From Candidatus Jettenia sp. AMX2 (GTDB lineage Bacteria > Planctomycetota > Brocadiia > Brocadiales > Brocadiaceae): a DNA stretch of 64,000 nucleotides. The position numbers and the translations under genes were made by a program. The stretch lies in contig CP129469.1 of NCBI GenBank assembly GCA_030583665.1, positions 2,223,043 through 2,287,042 on the forward strand, read 5' to 3'. The notes under the pieces are model-generated. The model worked only from the letters and a program-made list of their open reading frames with translations, searched no databases and was not told the DNA's origin. Every line of letters starts with the position of its first letter. Positions within the stretch are counted from its first letter, which is position 1. Shown piece by piece: positions 1-8,452 of this stretch.

Positions 1-1600
1 GTTCCGCTCAGTAAGAATCATCAGTATCTGTACTTTCTCAAGCCGCATACTTGGCCTTGCAAGGGATATGATTTGCGCCAGTATTTTTGGAACGGGCATG
101 GTCTGGGATGCCTTTACGGTAGCCTTCAAGATCCCCAACCTCTTCCGGCGCCTCTTTGGAGAAGGGGCTCTCAGTGCAGCCTTTATCCCTGTCTTTACCG
201 AACACATTGAAAAGCAGGGTAAGGAAGAGGCATGGAGATTTGCCCATATTATAGCCACCCTGCTTATCATCGTCCTGGGAGGGATCGTATTGCTGGGTGA
301 AGGGTATTTCTTCCTCATTCCCAAACTGGTTCATCTGCAAGAAAAATGGCAACTCATTTATAACCTGCTCATTATTATGTTTCCTTATGTGCTCTTTATC
401 TGTTTAGTAGCATTTATTGGTGCTGTTCTGAATACCGTTCACCATTTTTTTATGCCTGCATTCGCGCCCGTCGTCATGAATGTATGCTGGATTCTGGGGG
501 CTGTCCTGTCTCCCTATCTGGGGAATACCCTGGAAAAGATGGTCTATGCAGTTGCTGTCTCAACATTTCTGTCAGGACTGATACAGATACTTATTCATAT
601 TCCTGTACTAAAAAAGAAAAACATCCTCTACCGCCCTGTTCTCCGGTTTTCACATCCGGGTTTAAAACTGGTTTTAACCCGTATGGCGCCGATTGTCTTT
701 GGGCTCGCCATTGTCCAGGTCAATGTTTTACTTGACAGTATTATTGCCGTTGGTTTTTCCACTCCGCTGGGCAGGCAAGATTATTTTTCTCTTGCAGGAA
801 TTGCCATCCCTTATCCTCTCAGGACCGGCGCTGCATCCGTGCTGTACTACAGCGACCGGCTGATTCAGTTTCCCCTGGGTGTGTTTGGCATTGCCATGGC
901 TACGGCCGTATTCCCCCTCTTTTCTACCCATGCCGTACGTGGAGACTGGAGTAATTTTTCAACTACCTTCAACAAGGCATTAAAATATATCCTCTTTATC
1001 GGCATCCCTGCCTCTTTGGGAATCATTATGCTCCGCGAGCCTATCGTCGATCTCCTTTACCGGAGAAATCAATTCGATGCAGAATCTGCATACAGGACAT
1101 CACAGGTTATTTTTTTCTACGGCATGGCTATATGGGCATACTGCGGACTGCATATACTGATCCGTGCATTTTATTCCGTCAAAGACACGGTTACCCCGGT
1201 AAAAGTCGGTGCAGCGTGTGTTGGTGTTAACCTCGTTTTAAATCTCACGCTGATCTGGGTGCTGGAGGAAGGTGGTTTGGCCCTTTCCACCGCTATCAGT
1301 GCCATGGTACAAATCATTGTTTTAACCATCCTGTTACAAAAAAGACTCCGTATCAAAATCAGAAGCGAAGTTGCCGTTTGCTTACAAAAAACGGTATTGG
1401 CTTCGATAATAATGGCAGTTACATGCTGGTTTGTCCTTAAGTTGTTTCCTGATCTTAACGGAGCTGGCAGTCTCTATTTCAAAGGATTTCGTTTATTTAT
1501 TCCCATGCTATCTGCGGCAACAGCTTTCTGTGCAACCTCTTTTCTCCTCAGATCGGAAGAATTCCGTGATATGGTCAGGCTTTCATTAAGAAAGACATAA
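1..1600 (+). CDS. murJ: Lipid II flippase MurJ, 5' end outside window
   Basis: MurJ (MviN family) moves lipid II across the inner membrane for peptidoglycan synthesis. The reading frame is open from base 2. Residues encoded before the first internal ATG (position 68) already match the family N-terminus (a SRxLGLxRD-type segment, then FGTGxxxDAFxVAFxIPNLxRRLF), so the gene starts upstream of the window and position 68 is not the true start. The protein has many hydrophobic helices, as expected for the 14-helix MOP-superfamily transporter, and ends with a short basic tail. About 530 codons are visible, close to full length. No downstream partner lies on the same strand. The family call is secure. 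Confidence 0.95.
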   Translation, partial: FRSVRIISICTFSSRILGLARDMICASIFGTGMVWDAFTVAFKIPNLFRRLFGEGALSAAFIPVFTEHIEKQGKEEAWRFAHIIATLLIIVLGGIVLLGEGYFFLIPKLVHLQEKWQLIYNLLIIMFPYVLFICLVAFIGAVLNTVHHFFMPAFAPVVMNVCWILGAVLSPYLGNTLEKMVYAVAVSTFLSGLIQILIHIPVLKKKNILYRPVLRFSHPGLKLVLTRMAPIVFGLAIVQVNVLLDSIIAVGFSTPLGRQDYFSLAGIAIPYPLRTGAASVLYYSDRLIQFPLGVFGIAMATAVFPLFSTHAVRGDWSNFSTTFNKALKYILFIGIPASLGIIMLREPIVDLLYRRNQFDAESAYRTSQVIFFYGMAIWAYCGLHILIRAFYSVKDTVTPVKVGAACVGVNLVLNLTLIWVLEEGGLALSTAISAMVQIIVLTILLQKRLRIKIRSEVAVCLQKTVLASIIMAVTCWFVLKLFPDLNGAGSLYFKGFRLFIPMLSAATAFCATSFLLRSEEFRDMVRLSLRKT

Positions 1601-1686
1601 GCTCAGGTGTCTTTTCCTTTTTCTTATCAATATATTTCTCTCTGTTTTTCTAAATCTATTGCTAAATTATCCTGTATCTTCTATTT

Positions 1687-1770
1687 CAGAGAATATGAGC
1701 CGGTATTTTCAGGAACTGGGTTTGCTCTCCGGATTCATCCTCTAATCCTTCGGCTGTGCAGGCATAAATA
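1687..1770 (-). pseudogene. Remnant of an AAA_14/DUF4143 ATPase gene
   Basis: Bases 1687-1752 are nearly identical to 3851-3916, inside the intact ATPase gene downstream. Bases 1753-1770 then match 4426-4443 of the same gene. The fragment is therefore a copy of the gene's 3' part with about 510 bp deleted internally. It ends exactly where a REP-like repeat begins at 1771. It is non-coding debris. Confidence 0.75.
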
Positions 1771-1960
1771 TTGGTAGGACATGCGTCTCGCTTGTCCGCA
1801 TTGGTAAAACATGCGTCCCCGCTTGTCCATGATAAAAAACTTCCTTTAAGGCAAAATCATTAATGTCAACCGGGGACGGTTGACCTACCATGAATTACCC
1901 GCAATCACCAATCCACAATCCAAAATCGCAACATGGTAGGACATGCGTCTCGCTTGTCCG
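1771..1960. repeat. REP-like palindromes, types A and B
   Basis: Three type-A units (about 1771-1798, 1801-1829, 1934-1960) share the core GGACATGCG...CGCTTGTCC. This is an imperfect hairpin with an 8-bp stem, one T/T mismatch and a 3-4 nt loop. A type-B unit at about 1865-1884 is a perfect 8-bp hairpin (GTCAACCG, loop GGGA, CGGTTGAC). An A unit is followed by an AT-rich spacer and then a B unit, and the same composite recurs at 2857-2940. This fills most of the 377-base gap between murJ and the next gene; no gene was seen in it. Confidence 0.8.
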
Positions 1961-1977
1961 TGATGGTTATTTTCATT

Positions 1978-2760
1978 TCACCGGTAACTACCGTACAATA
2001 TATCCTTCATTTTTTTCTTAAGTCTGTGTGAAAATCTTTTATCTTTTAACATTTTTTCCAAAGGTACACGGATTTTCTCTTTTGGAGAATGTTCCAAAAA
2101 TTTAAAGATTGCCGTTATCCACTGCCGGGTGGTATTGTTTGAAGGTGTATTATATAATTCGTTAATAAGATACGGAATTAATTGCGATCTCTTATCCGCA
2201 TGCTCCAAATATCTTAAAAGTTCCTTTTTTACATAAACCTCTTCCAACGTTTGTGGAGGGGGCAACCCTTTTAAATATTTCAGTAATTGATTAGACGCCT
2301 CTTTATTGCCCATAAAAAACATCGCACCAAGACCGGATATGCCCGCTTTCCGGTCTTTCTCTAAAGGACTTTGCAATTGACGGACATATTTATCTACCGG
2401 CATAGTTTTCCAGTTGATGTTCTCTAACTGTTCATATAACACCGCTGTCTTAAAAGTTTCCGCATTAAGTTCACCGGCTTCATCCAAACGTTTCAGCTTA
2501 ATACCCAATTCGCTATTATCGTCTATTTCTATCATTTCTATTTCTTCATAATATTCACAACCTTCACGTTCACCTGGAATTTTTTTTGTGTCTATTAAAT
2601 CCTGACAGGAAGAATAATTTGAATGCTCCAGTAATTCGTCAAGAAACGGTTCGAAATCTTTATCATTCAGGCAGATACCATATTCCGTTCCTACACCCAT
2701 CTTATCAAGAAAAAACTGATTACAGTTGAAACATATACGTTCCAAAGCTTCTTTTTTCAT
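1978..2760 (-). CDS. Uncharacterised protein, Cys-rich N-terminus plus HEAT-like helices
   Basis: This 260-residue protein matches no family that I can name. The first ~70 residues carry CxxC (CFNC, residues 10-13) and three further cysteines (YGIC, SSCQD, EGCEYYE), which could bind metal. An acidic stretch around residues 70-80 follows. The last ~130 residues are helical and charged, with repeat-like segments that resemble HEAT/Armadillo scaffolds. The start codon is preceded by AAAGGTGAG. A second, internally deleted copy lies at 5472-6018 with about 90% similar flanks, so the gene was duplicated locally. REP palindromes flank it on both sides. The function is unknown. Confidence 0.75.
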   Translation of the reverse strand: MKKEALERICFNCNQFFLDKMGVGTEYGICLNDKDFEPFLDELLEHSNYSSCQDLIDTKKIPGEREGCEYYEEIEMIEIDDNSELGIKLKRLDEAGELNAETFKTAVLYEQLENINWKTMPVDKYVRQLQSPLEKDRKAGISGLGAMFFMGNKEASNQLLKYLKGLPPPQTLEEVYVKKELLRYLEHADKRSQLIPYLINELYNTPSNNTTRQWITAIFKFLEHSPKEKIRVPLEKMLKDKRFSHRLKKKMKDILYGSYR

Positions 2761-2825
2761 CTTTTATCTCACCTTTCTTAACATAACATACGTATTTGCA
2801 ATAATACGTCCCCGCTTTTCCGCTA

Positions 2826-3032
2826 TGGTAGGACATGCGTCCTCGCTTGTCCGCGATGGTAAGACATGCTTCCTCGCTTGTCCATGATAAAAAATTTCCT
2901 TTAAGGTAAAACCATCAATGTCAACCGGGGACGGTTGACCTACCAACATGACGCCTATACACAAAACATGCGTTACCACAAACAACACACCCCTTCCGCA
3001 TCACATTGGTAAAACATGCGCCCTCGCTTGTC
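2826..3032. repeat. REP-like palindromes, types A and B, upstream of the RAYT gene
   Basis: Type-A units occur at about 2826-2852, 2857-2884 and 3006-3032, and a type-B hairpin at about 2919-2938. The A-spacer-B composite 2857-2945 repeats 1801-1890, including the AT-rich spacer. These are the expected partners of the RAYT transposase encoded just downstream (3051-3533). Confidence 0.8.
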
Positions 3033-3050
3033 AGGCCAATGCATTGTGCG

Positions 3051-3533
3051 TTATTCCTTACCTATATAAAAAAGCCATTTGTAGGCAGTATAATCCCCCA
3101 CAAGCCCTGCCTTGACTGGATTTTTCAGCATATAATTGATTTTTTCAAACAACTCCCCTTTATTCCGGATGATCCTGTCAAAATTCTCATGCTGCCATAG
3201 AGGCTTTCCAACTTTATGGGCAGTAAAGCTTTTTATCCCATGCATAATTTCCGGCAGGGAATAATATGCATCCCTTGCTTTTTCCATCGGTTGAATAATA
3301 AGATGAAAATGGTCCGTGAGAATTACCGCTGCATACAAAGCATATTTTTTTCCATCCAGATAGTGAATCGAGTCCATAACAATCTCGCGGTATTCGGGTG
3401 TTAAATCCGTGCCTTTGATACAACGTGTCGTTATGAAATATACAGAATTGGGAGATTGCCAGTGAGGGAGGTGGCGGTTATAGATGGTGAATTCGGTTAT
3501 TAAATCATTTTTGTGAGGTTTTTTGTTATTCAT
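3051..3533 (-). CDS. REP-associated tyrosine transposase (RAYT, Y1/HUH family)
   Basis: This is a 160-residue member of the TnpA_REP family, single-strand nucleases thought to mobilise REP palindromes. The HUH metal motif is visible as DHFHLIIQP near residue 90. A helix with the likely catalytic tyrosine (KINYMLKNPVKAGLV) lies near the C-terminus, and WQHENFDRIIR is typical of the family. The length is normal and the frame unbroken, so it may be active. The gene sits among type-A and type-B REP units at 1771-3032 and 3591-3617. The alternative label is a general IS200/IS605-type transposase, but the genomic setting favours RAYT. Confidence 0.9.
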   Translation of the reverse strand: MNNKKPHKNDLITEFTIYNRHLPHWQSPNSVYFITTRCIKGTDLTPEYREIVMDSIHYLDGKKYALYAAVILTDHFHLIIQPMEKARDAYYSLPEIMHGIKSFTAHKVGKPLWQHENFDRIIRNKGELFEKINYMLKNPVKAGLVGDYTAYKWLFYIGKE

Positions 3534-3588
3534 TAATTAATTTCATAAGCAAAAAAGTTCCACAGCGTATCAACCATCATCATTTCCA

Positions 3589-3636
3589 TTGGTAGGACAT
3601 GCGTCCCGCTTGTCCATAATGAAAAATTTCCTTATG
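3589..3636. repeat. REP-like palindrome, type A
   Basis: A type-A unit (GGTAGGACATGCGTCC then CGCTTGTCC) lies 55 bases from the RAYT start codon. It is followed by the same AT-rich spacer seen after other A units, but the B hairpin is missing. The rest of the gap up to 3810 holds no gene that I can see. Confidence 0.75.
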
Positions 3637-3810
3637 CATTCATTTTTGTCTGTCACATCACGCAGGCATCACAAGGTATTGTTAAAAATACAAATCCGGA
3701 CACTAGTGATGAAGAATTACAACCTCCATGCCCCCCCCTTTTCGTTCGACTGTGTTCATGACGAAGTCTAAGGGGGATTTTGCTACGATCTTTCTGCGCC
3801 AGGATTCCAA

Positions 3811-5274
3811 TTATTTCCACAGCAGTCTCTCCGCCTGTCCGAGCAGGTAACAGAGAATATGAGCCGGTATTTTCAAGAACTGGGTTTGCTCGCCGGATTT
3901 ATCCTCTAATCCTTCGAAGGTTGTAACCCCAAAATCACTATCCTGTTTTGTTACCCAGTATGCACGTTTAACCTTTTTTTCAAGCCGGCAATAGGCAACA
4001 AGTCCGCTGGCCGCACTCAACTTTGGATTCTCTCTGTACTTAACTTCGAAAGGGATAATGTATTTTGGACTTCTTACGATAATATCCACCTCCTTGTCTG
4101 TTGCCGGATCGCGCCAGTAGACTATTTCAGGGATATCCCGGTAATAAAATGAGTACAGGTGACGATGGGTTGTCGTCTCGGCTATTATCCCCATCTCTTC
4201 GGAATTGGCAAGGATATCTTCCCCCCGAAGCAGAACGGCATTTCTCAATGCGGCATCAACAAGATAATACTTGTTTCTTGCCCTCAGAATTTTTTTCCCG
4301 CCCGCCTCTGCGGGTGGTAACCGATAGATCAAATTGGCTTGCTCAAGTAGTGTGAGATGATTAGCCACAGTTGTGTGTGACGTCCCAAGGGCATCAGCGC
4401 AGGTTTTTATTGCTACAATTCCGCCGCTGTGCAGGCATAAATAGATGAACAGTTTTTCAAGTTCATTGATGTTTCTGACTCCAAACAGCGCGGTCATATC
4501 TCTTTTCAGCACCCTCTCCACTACGTCTTCCCTGAGTAGCCTCTGGCAAAGATTTATATTTTTCAGTGTGGCAGTTTCAGGAAATCCCCCGACAAGGAGA
4601 TACTGCTGAAAAAAAGGAAGAAGCCCACGAAAACAATGAGCAAGATTCGGAATCTCTTTTTGAGGGATCGAAAAAAGATCTGATGGTTTCAAAGAATCAG
4701 GAATTTCAGAAAATTTCTCGCCCTGAATTTGAACAAATTCGTAAAAGGAAAGGGTAGGGATCGGGACTGTTATCCATCTGCCCACGCCACTCTCGGCAAG
4801 GCGCTCACGATGCACCACACTTGCAGAGCCTGTGGCAAGGATACGAAAACCGGGATGATGGTCAATCAGGAGCTTGGTTTCCGTTTCCCATTCCTTTGAA
4901 TACTGAATTTCGTCGAAGAGCAGGAAAGCCCCTTTTCCCCTGGGATAGATAAAATCATGATAAATATTCAGTATCTTTTGCAGACTGAGAAGTTTTATCA
5001 TAGGATGATCGAGACTAATGTAGAAGACTCCTTTAGGATCATTCCCATTCTTTATTAAGTAATCAGCAATCTGCAATAAAATGGTAGTCTTCCCAACCCG
5101 GCGCGGCCCTGATAAGAGGATGGCTCTCCTGAGGGAAGCATTCTCAAGATAATTCCTGCATGGCTCAAAGGCAAGCCTTTTGAAATCAGGACAGGTATAC
5201 GACTTGCCTGACCACCAGGGATTAAACCCGTGGAGGATGCCAATAACCTCGGTTTGATTAAAAAATTGTCTCAA
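3811..5274 (-). CDS. ATP-binding protein, AAA_14 plus DUF4143
   Basis: This 487-residue ATPase belongs to a widespread family of unknown substrate. It has a Walker A loop (LLSGPRRVGKTTILL, about residues 53-67) and a Walker B (AFLLFDEIQYSKEW, about 115-128). It continues with an ATGSAS sensor segment, and a winged-helix part where HTTVANHLTLLEQANLI is clear. The C-terminal DUF4143 region contains a PD-(D/E)xK-like core (KEVDIIVRS...IIPFEVKYRE). Such genes are often mobile and common in planctomycetes. It stands alone, with an AT-rich 190-base upstream region. Two fragments of a close relative lie at 1687-1770 and 19247-19287, showing that several copies existed. The family is secure; the biological role is not known. 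Confidence 0.9.
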   Translation of the reverse strand: MRQFFNQTEVIGILHGFNPWWSGKSYTCPDFKRLAFEPCRNYLENASLRRAILLSGPRRVGKTTILLQIADYLIKNGNDPKGVFYISLDHPMIKLLSLQKILNIYHDFIYPRGKGAFLLFDEIQYSKEWETETKLLIDHHPGFRILATGSASVVHRERLAESGVGRWITVPIPTLSFYEFVQIQGEKFSEIPDSLKPSDLFSIPQKEIPNLAHCFRGLLPFFQQYLLVGGFPETATLKNINLCQRLLREDVVERVLKRDMTALFGVRNINELEKLFIYLCLHSGGIVAIKTCADALGTSHTTVANHLTLLEQANLIYRLPPAEAGGKKILRARNKYYLVDAALRNAVLLRGEDILANSEEMGIIAETTTHRHLYSFYYRDIPEIVYWRDPATDKEVDIIVRSPKYIIPFEVKYRENPKLSAASGLVAYCRLEKKVKRAYWVTKQDSDFGVTTFEGLEDKSGEQTQFLKIPAHILCYLLGQAERLLWK

Positions 5275-5471
5275 AATTTGCCTCTAAAGTGATATATTAG
5301 CTTAAATATATATAGTATACTATAGCTATTATAGGGCAAATATTGCTTTTTGCAATTATAAAATGTAATCCAGGTTGTGCATCAGATGATACGGCAGCGA
5401 TGAAGCATTTGCCCTCCTGAACACGAGTACATGCACACAGATTTCAGCAAATGCTTTGCCCCTACTTAATT

Positions 5472-6018
5472 TCACCGATAACTATCGTACAATATATCCT
5501 TCATTTTTTTCTTAAGTCTGTGTGAAAATTTTTTATCTTTTATCATTTTTTCCAAAGGTTCACGGATTTTTTCTTTTGGAGAATGTTCCAAAAATTTGAA
5601 AATCGCCGTTATCCACTGCCGGGTGGTATTGTTTGAAGGTGTATTATATAATTCGTTAATAAGATACGGAATTAATTGCGATCTCTTATCCGCATGCTCC
5701 AAATGTCTTAAAAGTTTCCGCATTAAGTTCACCGGCTTCATCCAAACGTTTCAGCTTAATACCCAATTGGCTATTGCAATCTATTTCTATCATTTCTATT
5801 TCTTCATAATATTCACAGCCTTCACGTTCACCTGAAAATTTTTTTGCGTCTATTAAATCCTGACAGGAAGAATAATTTGAATTCTCCAGTAATTCTTCAA
5901 GAAACGGTTCAAAATCTTCATCATTCAGGCAGATACCATATTCCGTTGTTTCACCCATTTTTTCGAGAAAAAACTGATTACAGTTGAAACATATACGTTC
6001 CAAATCTTCTTTTTTCAT
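5472..6018 (-). pseudogene. Second copy of the Cys-rich/HEAT-like gene, disrupted by a 236-bp deletion
   Basis: This is a near copy of 1978-2760, with similarity running from about 5466 to 6060. The first 104 codons match the intact protein. The frame then shifts and ends after six unrelated codons, while the last ~80 codons of the family continue in another frame. The intact gene carries the 11-mer TCTTAAAAGTT twice, at 2212-2222 and 2448-2458. The broken copy has it once, at 5706-5716. Recombination or slippage between the two 11-mers removed 236 bp, which is not a multiple of three. The product is therefore truncated, and the gene is called a pseudogene. Confidence 0.85.
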
Positions 6019-6629
6019 TTTTTATCTCACCTTTCTTAACATAACATACGTACCTGCAATAAACAGACTGTCCTGAAATACAAATTTATGAAAACCAGGA
6101 GATTTATTTATGAGGATTTATTATTTGCGAAAAAATGAATTCCCGGACAAACGGTTAAAATAAGATTCTTTCCCTCTCCCTCTTAACAACCACGTATAGT
6201 TTATTGATATATCCGATGTTTTCAATACGATTTTAAAGATTTTCGCTTGATATAGATTTGCCATGCTTATAAAATGCCTAAGAGTAGAGAATAAAACAAC
6301 AGGGTGTCAGGCGAATTACTGGTAAAGGCACGAATAAATCATCGTATCTATCCGCAACCAAAATATTGAATGAGTTTTTAAGCTTCTTCTGAACGGAAGA
6401 AGAAATGGTTGGTACCGTCATTGCTATATTCTGATATCATGGTAAAATCCAACCAGCTATAGTGAAGCAGAACAACTTCGGCTTAGAGAGCATATAAATT
6501 TAGAATTCTGAGCAGAAAGAATGGCACCATATCAGTGAACAAGATTGCCTAATATTGTGTTCATGGTGATGTCGGTGTAATCGTGCTGTCAGTGAACCCA
6601 ATCGTTTAGTCTTAAAGAATAAAGTAAGC
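6019..6629. other. Gene-poor stretch, possible transposase debris
   Basis: No open frame of convincing length or composition is seen. A short plus-strand frame around 6449-6511 reads like the tail of a decayed coding region, but I cannot name it. AT-rich sequence precedes the next gene, and no clear promoter was picked out. Confidence 0.4.
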
Positions 6630-7598
6630 ATGACCCTTAAACCAATTAATCTTTTCAAGCGCAATCCTATAAATTGTCACCCATTATATGAACAATTGTG
6701 TGCACCTGATCGTATAGCTAAGGTACGCCGCCAACATATCACCAACTTGTGGCAGTGGTATTTTACGATGGAATTAGCCGATGCAAATTTCGATTCCGAT
6801 TTCCCTATCCAAACTGGACAGCGCTGGTGGGAACTTGAAACAGCTTGGTTTCTGTATAATTGTGGGTTTGACTTGTCAAAGAAACGTACAGGTTCCGATT
6901 TCCTTTGCAAACGAGAGAACATCGTGTTTGAGGTAGAGGCGGTTGTAGCTGGTCCTGGTAGAAAAGATCATCCTGACTATGTTCCGGAATTTACATTAAC
7001 CGGAAGCAGACAGTTTCAAACTAGTGGAACAATCAAAATCCCAGAACGAGAGCGGATAGAGATACTTCGCCTCACAAACTCAATCAGCACAAAAGCCATA
7101 AAGCACCTTAGTGACATAAAGAAAGGATACTCAGATCCATCAATTCCGTTTGTAATCGCGCTTTCTCCTGTTGACATGCGAGATATTATAGCAAATGGGG
7201 ATATGCCTGCTGCACTGAAGGCGGTCTATCCTATTGGTGGACAGTATCGCATGATCGATCCGGTTACCGGAGAATTTCTCCCGGGTAGAAGATGGAAATG
7301 TCGTCCGTTGGTTAATAAAAAAACACCATCCCATGCAGCAATTTCCACGCAAATATTTTGTCCTGGATGTGGTAATGAACAATCTCGTAAAGTAAGTGCA
7401 TTGCTTTACAGCACCATGAATATTTGGATACATGGCTATCCTTACTCTCCTGGTGAACATCAAAAACAATTTGTCGTGGTACACAATAATGATTGCAACA
7501 TACCTCTCATCAGGGGCACCATCAAGGCTGGTGTTGAATATTGGCTTGAGTCTACCGGAACAACAAATGAGTACGAATTAACAGAATCAAAAATCTAA
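6630..7598 (+). CDS. Uncharacterised protein with PD-(D/E)xK-like core and a Cys pair
   Basis: This 322-residue protein matches no named family with certainty. Residues 67-106 show a pattern seen in restriction-type nucleases: a helix with E70 (WWELETAWFLYNCGF), then GSDF with D90, then a strand FEVEAV with E101 and E103. If this is the nuclease core, the usual lysine is replaced by Glu103. A CPGC pair near residue 248 and a later Cys may form a zinc site. The gene is followed after 45 bases by the membrane coiled-coil gene, and then by the giant helicase gene, all on one strand. That arrangement suggests a defence-type cassette. The ribosome site is weak. The nuclease assignment is an inference. 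Confidence 0.6.
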   Translation: MTLKPINLFKRNPINCHPLYEQLCAPDRIAKVRRQHITNLWQWYFTMELADANFDSDFPIQTGQRWWELETAWFLYNCGFDLSKKRTGSDFLCKRENIVFEVEAVVAGPGRKDHPDYVPEFTLTGSRQFQTSGTIKIPERERIEILRLTNSISTKAIKHLSDIKKGYSDPSIPFVIALSPVDMRDIIANGDMPAALKAVYPIGGQYRMIDPVTGEFLPGRRWKCRPLVNKKTPSHAAISTQIFCPGCGNEQSRKVSALLYSTMNIWIHGYPYSPGEHQKQFVVVHNNDCNIPLIRGTIKAGVEYWLESTGTTNEYELTESKI

Positions 7599-7643
7599 GA
7601 ATGCGGAATATCGGATACACTAAAGAAAAAGGCTAAGAGAACA

Positions 7644-8246
7644 ATGAACTGGGAAGATGGGTTTAAATTTGCGACTGCGGTTTTAACTTCACTGGGCGGG
7701 GGCGTGATGATTGTTTTTGCATTTGCATCATGGCTTGGGAAAGTGTGGGCTAAGAGAATTCTGGCAAAAGAAAGGCATGACTTAGAAAAACTGAGAAAGG
7801 AGCATGAAGTTAAATTTTCAAAACTCCATTTAGAGAGAGCAGAAGCAATAAAAGAAATAGCCCAGAAACTTCGTGAACTGGATGATTCTTTACATTCTTT
7901 TCTCAAAGACTTTCAGCCAGCAAGCGAACCAACCCTTGAAGACAAAATCAAGGAATCGATAAAGATTCACACTGCGTTTCTTAATTTATCAAAGAAGCAT
8001 AGAATCTTTTTTAGCAAAAAGACATCAGACTTGATGCACAAGATAGCACTCCGCTCCAGAGATACATATGTTGATGTTCAAACGTATCCGGTGTCACCCG
8101 TTGACTCAGAATACAAGTTTATATCACAACTTCTAAAAGAACGCGATGAATGCTGGAAAAGGGCGAGGAAAAGCTTTTATCAAGATATGCAGCAACTAAT
8201 GGAAGAGCTTGAGGAGACATTCAGACAAATACTTGGAATAGAATAA
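7644..8246 (+). CDS. Membrane-anchored coiled-coil protein, unknown function
   Basis: The 200-residue protein has one hydrophobic segment near the N-terminus (about residues 8-31, rich in Gly, Val, Ala and Phe). A long charged helix follows (about 38-85), likely a coiled coil (KERHDLEKLRKEHEVKFSK). The C-terminal half is helical and ends in an acidic helix. No catalytic motif is seen. The topology is probably a single membrane anchor with a cytoplasmic helical body. It sits between the nuclease-like gene and the helicase gene. Proteins of this shape are known as lone hypothetical proteins, so membership in one system with its neighbours is only inferred. Confidence 0.6.
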   Translation: MNWEDGFKFATAVLTSLGGGVMIVFAFASWLGKVWAKRILAKERHDLEKLRKEHEVKFSKLHLERAEAIKEIAQKLRELDDSLHSFLKDFQPASEPTLEDKIKESIKIHTAFLNLSKKHRIFFSKKTSDLMHKIALRSRDTYVDVQTYPVSPVDSEYKFISQLLKERDECWKRARKSFYQDMQQLMEELEETFRQILGIE

Positions 8247-8452
8247 GGTCTAATAAAAAAACCTGACTTGAAATAGTCTTTTTAGTTTTAATTCAAGATG
8301 GGCACCCTTTGTGAGTTAATTATTCTTTAAACGTTTTACATTAACAGCGTTTAACAATATATTTACGTTAGGCAATAATACGATGGACTATGCTCATAAC
8401 CAACTGATTTTACTTTAATAAGATAAAACATCAACTGTGCAATTATGATTGT

